Assembly: GCA_022843405.1 (NCBI GenBank)
Contig: JALHNQ010000032.1
Location: 1-37,515 of the forward strand
DNA length: 37,515 nt
Reading direction: 5' to 3'
From: Methylocystis sp.
GTDB taxonomy: Bacteria > Pseudomonadota > Alphaproteobacteria > Rhizobiales > Beijerinckiaceae
Part shown: piece by piece, positions 17,801 through 24,326 of the stretch
How positions within the stretch are numbered: the first letter of the stretch is position 1
Layout: the number at the start of each line of letters is the position of its first letter
Notes under the pieces: model-generated
The model's input: only the letters and a program-made list of their open reading frames with translations
Databases searched by the model: none
Told to the model about the DNA's origin: nothing
Position numbers and translations under genes: made by a program

Positions 17801-18086
17801 AGCGGTGTCGTTCCTTTCGGCTCATGTCGCGCGCGGAGATGATTCGAATGCGCGTCCCGCCTGCGCGGAGCGTGAATGTGACATGCAGCAACCGCGTTGC
17901 GTCCGTTCGACCGAGCGCATGATAGCGCGGCTCCCTTTCATTGTGCGCTAAGTCGTCCGTCACGATCAGCGGATCGTTGGCGAAAATCTGCTCGGCCTCC
18001 GCCTGGCTGACGCCGTGCTTTTCGACGCTCTTGCGCGCGTTGCCATGATCCCATTCGAACCCGACGACATGCTCGAAATTGACCAT
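17784..18086 (-). CDS. brnT: BrnT family toxin
   Basis: The 100-residue protein belongs to the BrnT family of ribonuclease toxins, distantly RelE-like. Visible hallmarks are FEWDHGNARKSVEKHGVS near residues 10-27, AEQIFANDPLIV, then RYHALGRTD, LLHVTFTLR and the C-terminal RIISARDMSRKERHRY, where the conserved arginines and the RxxSARxAxxxExxxY-like pattern of the family lie. Toxin-first order with the antitoxin overlapping downstream is usual for BrnTA. The ATG follows a weak ribosome binding site, which fits low toxin production. The pair stands between the serine-cycle cluster and a nitroreductase gene transcribed the other way. Confidence 0.9.
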   Translation of the reverse strand: MVNFEHVVGFEWDHGNARKSVEKHGVSQAEAEQIFANDPLIVTDDLAHNEREPRYHALGRTDATRLLHVTFTLRAGGTRIRIISARDMSRKERHRYAQDD

Positions 18087-18089
18087 CCG

Positions 18090-18110
18090 TGTATATTTCC
18101 ATAATATACA
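18090..18110 (-). promoter_or_regulatory. Palindromic operator of the toxin-antitoxin pair
   Basis: TGTATAT (18090-18096) and ATATACA (18104-18110) form a perfect inverted repeat with a 7-base spacer, ending three bases before the toxin start codon. On the minus strand ttgact, a possible -35, lies upstream of it. Autorepression by the ribbon-helix-helix antitoxin is inferred from the family. Confidence 0.6.
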
Positions 18111-18176
18111 GCAAAGTCAATCAAGCGAACATGCGGAGTGTTGCGCTAACGGGGCAACCCGCCTAAAGGAACGCCC

Positions 18177-19028
18177 ATGAACAAGCCTGTAAGCCCGCAA
18201 CTCTTCGATCCGCGCGGCGCGGCGGCGATGTTTGAGCGCTATCGTCGCGACGATTCGCCAAAGCCGACGCAGTGGAACGACACGCTCGACCTTATTCTCG
18301 CGCATCGCTCGCATCGCAATTACCTGCGCGAGCCGCTGCCCGAGGGCGCGTTGGAAATTATCGTGGCGGCGGCGCAGTCGGCGTCGACTTCTTCTAATCT
18401 GCAAGTCTGGAGCGTCGTCGCCATAGAGGATCAGGCCCGCAAGACGCGTCTTGCGGATCTCGCCGGCGGTCAGAAACATATTCGCGACTGCCCGCTGTTC
18501 CTCGTCTGGCTCTGCGATCTCGCGCGGCTGGAACATCTCGGGCGCGAGAAGGGACGCGACGCTGCGGCTCTGCCTTATCTCGAAATCTTTCTCACCGGCG
18601 TGGTCGACGCCGCGCTCGCCGCGCAGAATGCCGTCTCTGCGCTTGAATCGATCGGTCTGGGCTGCTGCTATATTGGCGCGATGCGCAACAAGCCGGAAGA
18701 GGTCGCCAAGGAATTGAACCTGCCGCCGAATGTCTTCGCGGTCTTCGGCATGGCCGTCGGCGTTCCCGATCCGGCGGCCAACGCCGCCGTCAAGCCGCGC
18801 CTCGGTCAGGGAGCGGTGCTTCATCGCGAGCAATATCAGTGGGGCGACGCGCAGCGCGAGGCGATCGAGACGCTCGATGAAAAGTTCAAGGAGTTCCAGA
18901 AGGAGCAGGGCCTGCCGGATCAGGGCTGGATTCGACAGGCGTTGTCGCGGGTGCGTGGGCCGGAGGCGTTGAGCGGACGCGACCGCATGCGCGAGGCTTT
19001 GAATGCGTTGGGCTTCGCCCTTAAGTAG
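18177..19028 (+). CDS. Nitroreductase-family NAD(P)H-dependent flavin oxidoreductase
   Basis: The 283-residue protein resembles NfsA/FRP-type nitroreductases, FMN enzymes that reduce nitro compounds, quinones or flavins with NADPH. HRSHRNYLREPLPEGALEIIVAAAQSASTSSN (about 42-73) is the FMN-binding N-terminal block, and AAQNAVSALESIGLGCCYIGAMRNKPEEVAKEL and VFGMAVGVPD are conserved in the family. The C-terminal 50 residues are charged and helical, as in NfsA-type enzymes that close over the active site. The ribosome binding site aaaggaa precedes the ATG. A methyltransferase gene follows after 23 bp and an MFS gene after that, suggesting one transcript. The physiological substrate is unknown. 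Confidence 0.87.
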   Translation: MNKPVSPQLFDPRGAAAMFERYRRDDSPKPTQWNDTLDLILAHRSHRNYLREPLPEGALEIIVAAAQSASTSSNLQVWSVVAIEDQARKTRLADLAGGQKHIRDCPLFLVWLCDLARLEHLGREKGRDAAALPYLEIFLTGVVDAALAAQNAVSALESIGLGCCYIGAMRNKPEEVAKELNLPPNVFAVFGMAVGVPDPAANAAVKPRLGQGAVLHREQYQWGDAQREAIETLDEKFKEFQKEQGLPDQGWIRQALSRVRGPEALSGRDRMREALNALGFALK

Positions 19029-19051
19029 AGCGACGGCAAAGGGGCAGGCTT

Positions 19052-19759
19052 ATGGACGCTCATGTGACCAACGCCTATTCGGGCGAGATTTTCGATCTCT
19101 GGGACACCTACAAGAAAGTCGTCGTCGAAGATTTCATGTTCCATGCCGCGTTGAGCCAAGAGGTCGAACGCGCGTTGGGCGCGCGCTTCCGGGGCGGCGA
19201 CTTCTCTCTGCTCGATCTTGGTTGCGGCGATGCGCATGTCTTCGCGCCGATTCTGCGTCGCATCCCGCCGGCGAGCTATAAGGGAGTCGATCTTTCCGAC
19301 ACAGCGCTGGCGCTTGCCGCCGAGAATCTGAAATCCCTGCCATGTCCGGTGCGACTTGCGCATAGCGACATGCTGTCAGCGCTCTCCGACGGCGGAACTT
19401 ACGACGTCATCCACAGCAGTTTCGTTCTGCATCACCTGTCGACCGAGGACAAGGCGGAGTTTTTCCGCCGCGCGTCGCACGCGCTTGCGCCCGGCGGCGT
19501 GCTGTTGCTCGTCGATACGATGCGCGAGGAGGACGAAACCCGCGAAGACTATCTGAAACATTATTTCGATTGGATCGAGAACGACTGGACCGGCCTTTCG
19601 CGCGCCGAAAAAGAGGCGGTTTACGAGCATATCTCGACCAGCGACTTCCCTGAGCCATTGTCGCTTCTCGATCGACAGGCGCGCGAAGTCGATCTCAAGC
19701 GCCTGTCCGGCGAAGTCCCGCATCGCTGGCACCATCTCATGCGCTTCGAGCGGGTCTAA
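19052..19759 (+). CDS. Class I SAM-dependent methyltransferase
   Basis: This 235-residue protein has the classical SAM-binding order: motif I LLDLGCGDAHVFAPIL (about 53-68), an acidic residue ending the next strand in YKGVDLSDTA, then DVIHSSFVLHHLS (motif IV region) and LAPGGVLLLVDTM. The C-terminal part, with HYFDWIENDWTGLSRAEKEAVYEHI, is helical and may form the substrate lid. The family methylates small molecules; no finer assignment is possible. The ribosome binding site is aaaggggcagg. It ends 2 bp before the MFS transporter start, so the two are probably translationally coupled. Confidence 0.85.
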   Translation: MDAHVTNAYSGEIFDLWDTYKKVVVEDFMFHAALSQEVERALGARFRGGDFSLLDLGCGDAHVFAPILRRIPPASYKGVDLSDTALALAAENLKSLPCPVRLAHSDMLSALSDGGTYDVIHSSFVLHHLSTEDKAEFFRRASHALAPGGVLLLVDTMREEDETREDYLKHYFDWIENDWTGLSRAEKEAVYEHISTSDFPEPLSLLDRQAREVDLKRLSGEVPHRWHHLMRFERV

Positions 19760-19761
19760 AC

Positions 19762-21075
19762 ATGTCCGAAGCGGCGCTCGCAGCCGCACGAAAGCCGCAA
19801 GCGCCGCGCGAGGTCTTCGACGCCGATCGCGTCGTCGCGAAGGCGGCGCGGCGACTGGTCCCCTTTCTCGTCACGGCCTTTATCGTCGCTTATCTCGACC
19901 GCGTGAACATCGGCTTCGCGGCGCTGACGATGAATGGCGAACTCGGCTTCACCCCGGAATTCTTCGGCTGGGGCGCCGGCGTCTTCTTTATCGGCTACTG
20001 CCTGTTCGAAGCGCCGAGCAATTACATCATGCACCGCGTCGGCGCGCGCATGTGGATCGCGCGGATCATGGTCAGCTGGGGCCTTGTATCGGCGCTCACC
20101 GCCTTCATTTGGAATGAGGCGAGCTTCGTCGTTCTGCGGCTGCTGCTCGGCGTGATGGAAGCCGGTTTTGCGCCGGGCGTCATTCTCTATCTCACCTATT
20201 GGATACCGGCCGCGCAGCGCGCGCGCGTTCTCGCCGGCTTCCTGATTGCGGTGCCGGTGTCGAGCGCGATCGGATCGCCGATCTCCGGGCTCATCCTGGC
20301 GACGATGGACGGCGTCGGCGGGATCAGCGGCTGGCGCTGGCTGTTCCTGATGGAGGCGCTGCCGTCGGTCATCCTCGGGATTGTCTGCGTCTTCTATCTG
20401 CCTGACGGTCCGGAGTCGGCGAAATGGCTGACCTCCGGCGAAAAGGCGTCACTGCGCGCCGCACTTAAGAACGATGCCGGACGTGATCACGGCGACCATT
20501 GGCGCGCGCTTACGGACAAGCGCGTGCTCATTCTCGGCGTCGCCTATTTCGGGATCGTCCTTGCGCTCTACGGCTTGAGCTTCTGGCTCCCGCAAATCAT
20601 CAAAGCCTTCGGATTCGGCGTCATCGCCACGAGTCTGTTGGCGTCAATTCCCTATATCTGCGCCGCGCTCGCGATGTGGGCGTGGAGCCGCAGCTCCGAT
20701 CGCCGGCGCGAGACCGTCGGCCACACGGCGCTTGCCGGCGTGATTGGCGCAATCGGACTGGCCTGCGCCGCCTATGCGCCGACGCCATTGCTGTCGATGA
20801 TCGCGCTGTCGGTCGCCGCTATCGGCGCGGTTGCGGCTTTGCCGACCTTCTGGAGCTTCACGACTCTGGCGCTCGGAACGGGCGACGCCGTCGTCGGAGT
20901 CGCGGTGATCAATTCGATCGGCAATATCTCGGGCTTCGCCGGTCCCTACCTCGTCGGCCTCATCAAAGGCGCGACCGGCGAATTTACTGACGCGCTGCTC
21001 GCGCTCGCCTTGGGGCCGCTCGTCACGGCTTTGCTCATTCGCCGCATCGCCAGGATCAGATTTTCTCGCGCTTGA
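19762..21075 (+). CDS. MFS transporter, anion:cation symporter (ACS) type
   Basis: The 437-residue protein has about 12 membrane segments and the marks of the ACS branch of the major facilitator superfamily, which imports organic anions such as phthalate, tartrate or glucarate. AYLDRVNIGFAAL in helix 1, a short loop in place of the canonical motif A, FEAPSNYIMHRVGARMWIARIMVSWG, and LLLGVMEAGFAPGVILYLTYW are typical. The central cytosolic loop (PDGPESAKWLTSGEKASLRAALK) is of normal length. It starts 2 bp after the methyltransferase stop. The co-transcribed nitroreductase and methyltransferase suggest uptake of a small organic acid that these enzymes modify, but this is inference. Confidence 0.88.
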   Translation: MSEAALAAARKPQAPREVFDADRVVAKAARRLVPFLVTAFIVAYLDRVNIGFAALTMNGELGFTPEFFGWGAGVFFIGYCLFEAPSNYIMHRVGARMWIARIMVSWGLVSALTAFIWNEASFVVLRLLLGVMEAGFAPGVILYLTYWIPAAQRARVLAGFLIAVPVSSAIGSPISGLILATMDGVGGISGWRWLFLMEALPSVILGIVCVFYLPDGPESAKWLTSGEKASLRAALKNDAGRDHGDHWRALTDKRVLILGVAYFGIVLALYGLSFWLPQIIKAFGFGVIATSLLASIPYICAALAMWAWSRSSDRRRETVGHTALAGVIGAIGLACAAYAPTPLLSMIALSVAAIGAVAALPTFWSFTTLALGTGDAVVGVAVINSIGNISGFAGPYLVGLIKGATGEFTDALLALALGPLVTALLIRRIARIRFSRA

Positions 21076-21095
21076 TGTCGAGTCCGGACTGGGGA

Positions 21096-21557
21096 TCAGA
21101 GGGTCCCTAAGAGTCTCGTCATGACTTCGCCAGCCTTGCCGGGAAGCTTCGCCTGTTTGGCGGCGTCTAGATTGGCGGGCTCTCCGACGACCACGACGCC
21201 GACCATTCCCAGCGTGTAATGCGGATCGCAGCGAAAACCGTAGACGCCGGGCGTCGACAGCGTGATCGCCAATTCCTCATTGATCTTGCCGCGGAACGGC
21301 TCTGCGCCGGTTGGAATCAACTCCTTTATGGTGACGGCGTTATGCCCCTTGTCGGCCGCGACGAATTTGATCGTATCGCCCGGTTTGATCCGCACGACCT
21401 CCGGCTCGAACACCATGTAGCGATCCGCGCCCTTGTTGAGCATTTTGATCTCGACGGTTTCGCCCGCCATCGAAAGATTCGAACCTGCGATTGAGACCGC
21501 AAGAGCCAATGTGGCCGCCCGTAAGGCGCAATGCGGCGTGAGATATGCGTGTGTCAC
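21096..21557 (-). CDS. Pseudoazurin (type 1 blue copper protein)
   Basis: The 153-residue precursor has an N-terminal signal segment (hydrophobic residues about 12-29, cleavage probably after SMA) and a cupredoxin domain. The type 1 copper ligands are all present: H72 in KGHNAV, and C110, H113 and M118 in FRCDPHYTLGM. It should act in the periplasm as a one-electron carrier; relatives donate electrons to copper nitrite reductase, nitrous oxide reductase or cytochrome peroxidase. None of these partners is in the window. The start codon is GTG (caccac... on the plus strand at 21555-21557) with gggaga about 8 bases ahead. It lies downstream of uup on the same strand, 177 bp away. Confidence 0.93.
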   Translation of the reverse strand: MTHAYLTPHCALRAATLALAVSIAGSNLSMAGETVEIKMLNKGADRYMVFEPEVVRIKPGDTIKFVAADKGHNAVTIKELIPTGAEPFRGKINEELAITLSTPGVYGFRCDPHYTLGMVGVVVVGEPANLDAAKQAKLPGKAGEVMTRLLGTL

Positions 21558-21734
21558 GATGCTTTCTCCCTGGAACTATTGTTATCTGCGCGCCAATGCG
21601 GACGTTTGCTCTGGCGTTTCTCTGGGAAGAGAACAGGTGACATCTAGCTGTGCTGATTTCGACCATCAATAATGAGTGTCGAATCTACAGATGGAAGATT
21701 TCCATTCTGACGAATACTGGAGAGTGGAATTATA

Positions 21735-23546
21735 TTAGTTTGAACGCTCTTCCTCGCGCTTGATTTCAAGCGCAAGCCACTCGTCTTCGGACTTAGCGAT
21801 GTCGGCTTGAAGCGCAGCGAAAGCCTCGCTCGCCTTGGCGAATTTCGCCGGGTCCCGAGAATAGAGTTCAGGGTCGTCGAGCACCCTCTGCAGCTTCCCG
21901 CATTTCTCCCGCAATTCGTCGATCCTGGCGGGCAGGGTCGCGAGCGCATGCTGCTCCTTAAAGGAAAGCTTCTGTTTGCCCGCCGCCTTCTCGCGCGGCG
22001 CCGGCTTTTCCTTCGATTCCCGCGCTGACGCCGTTGCGCCCCGGGTCTCGACGCCCTTGCCGCGTTGCGCGACCATGTCGCTATAGCCGCCGGCATATTC
22101 GATCCAGCGGCCGTCGCCTTCGCTCATCAGCACGCTCGTCGCGACGCGATCGAGAAAATCGCGATCGTGGCTGACGACGATGAGCGTGCCGGGATAATCG
22201 GCGAGCATTTCTTCCAAGAGATCGAGCGTTTCAAGATCGAGGTCGTTTGTCGGTTCGTCGAGCACGAGAAGATTGGACGGCTTGGCCAGCGCGCGAGCGA
22301 GCAACAGGCGTCCACGTTCGCCGCCCGACAGCCGGCCGATCGGGGTGCGCGCCTGTTCGGGCTTGAACAGGAAATCCTTCATATAGCCGACGACGTGACG
22401 CCGCTCGCCATTGATCTCGATCGTGTCGGAGCCGCCGCCGGTCAGTGCGTCCTGCAACGTTGTTGTCGGATCGAGGCTCGCGCGGCTTTGCTCCAGAGTC
22501 GCCATCTCGATATTGGCGCCGTGGCGAATTTTGCCGCCGTCAGGCGCGAGCGCGCCGGTCAGAAGATTGATCAGCGTGGTCTTGCCGGCGCCGTTCGCCC
22601 CGACGATTCCGAGGCGATCGCCGCGCAGAATGCGCGTCGTGAAATTTTCGACGATGACGCGCGCGCCGAAGGATTTGCCGATCTTTATCGCCTCGATGAC
22701 GAGCTTGCCGGAAAGCTGCGCTTCGCTCGCTTCAAGCTTCACGTCGCCTGTCGGCATCACGCGGTTGCGCCGCTCGGCGCGCAGATGAAGCAGGCCGGCA
22801 AGACGTTTCACATTGCGCTTGCGCCGGCCCGAGACGCCGTGGCGCAGCCAATGTTCCTCGGCGACGATTTTGCGCGCCAATTTGTGCTGCTGCTTTTCCT
22901 CTTCCTCCAATTCGCGGTCGCGCCAGGCCTCGAATTCCTTGAAGCCGCGCGCCAGATGGCGCGTTTGGCCGCGGTCGATCCACAGCGTTTCTCGGGTCAG
23001 GTCCTGAAGAAAGCGGCGGTCGTGGCTGATGAGAACCAGCGCCGAGCGAAGCGCGGCAAGCTTTTCCTCGAGCCAGAGGATCGTCGGCAGATCGAGATGG
23101 TTCGTCGGCTCGTCCAGGAGCAGAATGTCGGGCTCGGGCGCGAGAACGCGGGCGAGCGCGGCGCGGCGCGCTTCGCCCCCGGAGAGGCGCGCCGGGTCTT
23201 CATCGCCCTGCAGTCCCAGATCATTGAGCAGCGTCCTGGCGACGTGAAGATCGTCCAGCGGGCCGAGTCCGGCTTCGACATAGGCGAGCGCCGTGGCGAA
23301 GCCGGAGAAATCCGGCTCTTGCGGCAGATAGCGTAAACTCGCGCCGGGCTGCAGAAAGCGCGTCCCGCCGTCTGGTTCGATGTCGCCAGCCGCGATCTTG
23401 AGCAGCGTCGATTTGCCGGAGCCGTTGCGGCCGACGACGCAAAGCCGCGCGCCCGGCGCAACCGAGAGATCGGCGCCCTCCAGCAGCGGCTTGCCGCCGA
23501 GAGTCAGCGTCACGCCTTGCAGGGCGAGGAGGGGCGGTGGAGGCAT
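21735..23546 (-). CDS. uup: ABC-F family ATPase, Uup type
   Basis: The 603-residue protein has two ABC domains in tandem and no membrane segments. Walker A motifs are GRNGSGKST (about 39-47) and GANGAGKTT (second domain); signatures are LSGGEARRAALA and LSGGERGRLLLA; Walker B motifs are LLLDEPTNHLD and LVLDEPTNDLD. A charged linker separates the domains, and the C-terminus (AAGKQKLSFKEQHAL to the end) is the coiled-coil domain characteristic of Uup rather than EttA. ABC-F proteins act on the ribosome; Uup has been linked to ribosome stalling relief and to precise excision of transposons. The gene stands alone, convergent with nothing and followed by the pseudoazurin gene. Confidence 0.93.
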   Translation of the reverse strand: MPPPPLLALQGVTLTLGGKPLLEGADLSVAPGARLCVVGRNGSGKSTLLKIAAGDIEPDGGTRFLQPGASLRYLPQEPDFSGFATALAYVEAGLGPLDDLHVARTLLNDLGLQGDEDPARLSGGEARRAALARVLAPEPDILLLDEPTNHLDLPTILWLEEKLAALRSALVLISHDRRFLQDLTRETLWIDRGQTRHLARGFKEFEAWRDRELEEEEKQQHKLARKIVAEEHWLRHGVSGRRKRNVKRLAGLLHLRAERRNRVMPTGDVKLEASEAQLSGKLVIEAIKIGKSFGARVIVENFTTRILRGDRLGIVGANGAGKTTLINLLTGALAPDGGKIRHGANIEMATLEQSRASLDPTTTLQDALTGGGSDTIEINGERRHVVGYMKDFLFKPEQARTPIGRLSGGERGRLLLARALAKPSNLLVLDEPTNDLDLETLDLLEEMLADYPGTLIVVSHDRDFLDRVATSVLMSEGDGRWIEYAGGYSDMVAQRGKGVETRGATASARESKEKPAPREKAAGKQKLSFKEQHALATLPARIDELREKCGKLQRVLDDPELYSRDPAKFAKASEAFAALQADIAKSEDEWLALEIKREEERSN

Positions 23547-23713
23547 TTGAAGCTTAGGGGCGTCTTACGGACATGAGATAAGCTTCTTCCACGCCGCCGC
23601 GCCCTTTGTCACCCCCTGCGCGGTCTAAGGTTGAAGCCCGGGACAGTCGCGCCGGGCGATGGCGGGCGACGCGCGAACGCGCTATGATTTGGCGTTTATC
23701 CCCGAGGCCGCCG

Positions 23714-24007
23714 ATGAAGCCCTATATCGTCATTGTCCATAAGGACGAACACAGCGCCTATGGCATGAGCTTTCCCGACGCGCTGGGATGTTTTTCGGCC
23801 GCCGACGAGATCGACGATATTTTCGCCATGGCCAGCGAGGCGTTGGCGCTTTGGGCGGAGGGGATGCGCGAGGACGGAAGCGCCATGCCAAGTCCGCGTC
23901 TTCTTTCCGAATTGAAGGCCGATCCTCAATGGGCGGATGATTTCGCGGACGCGGCGTTTATCTTCGCGATCGATCCGCCGTCCAGCCGACGGACTCAAGC
24001 GGCCTGA
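23714..24007 (+). CDS. HicB-like protein (orphan antitoxin family), copy A
   Basis: The 97-residue protein has the HicB fold of type II antitoxins: a partial RNase-H-like domain seen as MKPYIVIVHKDEHSAYGMSFPDALGCFSAADE followed by the helix MASEALALWAEGM and the PSPRLLSEL tail. It lacks an obvious C-terminal DNA-binding domain. The start at 23714 has gagg just upstream; the open frame reaches 36 codons further but is not family-like. No HicA toxin gene is adjacent. It converges with a second HicB-like gene on the other strand and overlaps it by 13 bases at the 3' ends. Whether it is still an antitoxin or has another role is unknown. Confidence 0.8.
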   Translation: MKPYIVIVHKDEHSAYGMSFPDALGCFSAADEIDDIFAMASEALALWAEGMREDGSAMPSPRLLSELKADPQWADDFADAAFIFAIDPPSSRRTQAA

Positions 24008-24279
24008 CGCAAGGGATGGTGCTCAATGAGCGCGACCATGTAGAGCGCAATGTCTTCCGCGATTTCGGGATCGCGCTTCAACTCGGTCAATGCGCGTGGC
24101 GGAGGAACCTCGTCGCCATGTTCTTTGGCGACATCGATCCACAGAGCGAGCGCCTCGGCGGCGTTCGTCATCGCCTCATCCAACGAATCGCCGGCGGAAA
24201 CGCAACCGGGCAAGTCCGGAAACCAGACGCCGATCGCCTTCCCTTCTTCCTCCTCGACAATGGCGACGTAATGCGTCAC
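23995..24279 (-). CDS. HicB-like protein (orphan antitoxin family), copy B
   Basis: With a GTG start at 24279 the protein has 94 residues: VTHYVAIVEEEEGKAIGV, WFPDLPGCVSAGDSLDEAM, NAAEALALWIDVAKEHGDEVPPPRAL. FPDLPGCVSAGDSLDEA is the core HicB motif. No in-frame ATG gives a better start, and the frame upstream runs antisense-free into uvrD territory, so the N-terminus is a judgement from homology. It lies 47 bp downstream of uvrD on the same strand and may be read from the uvrD transcript. It is clearly paralogous to copy A, ends in RQAA as copy A ends in TQAA, and also lacks a HicA partner. Confidence 0.78.
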   Translation of the reverse strand: MTHYVAIVEEEEGKAIGVWFPDLPGCVSAGDSLDEAMTNAAEALALWIDVAKEHGDEVPPPRALTELKRDPEIAEDIALYMVALIEHHPLRQAA

Positions 24280-24326
24280 TCGCGTTCCATTCGATCTGAA
24301 TAGACTAATTTCCACAACTGTGGTTC

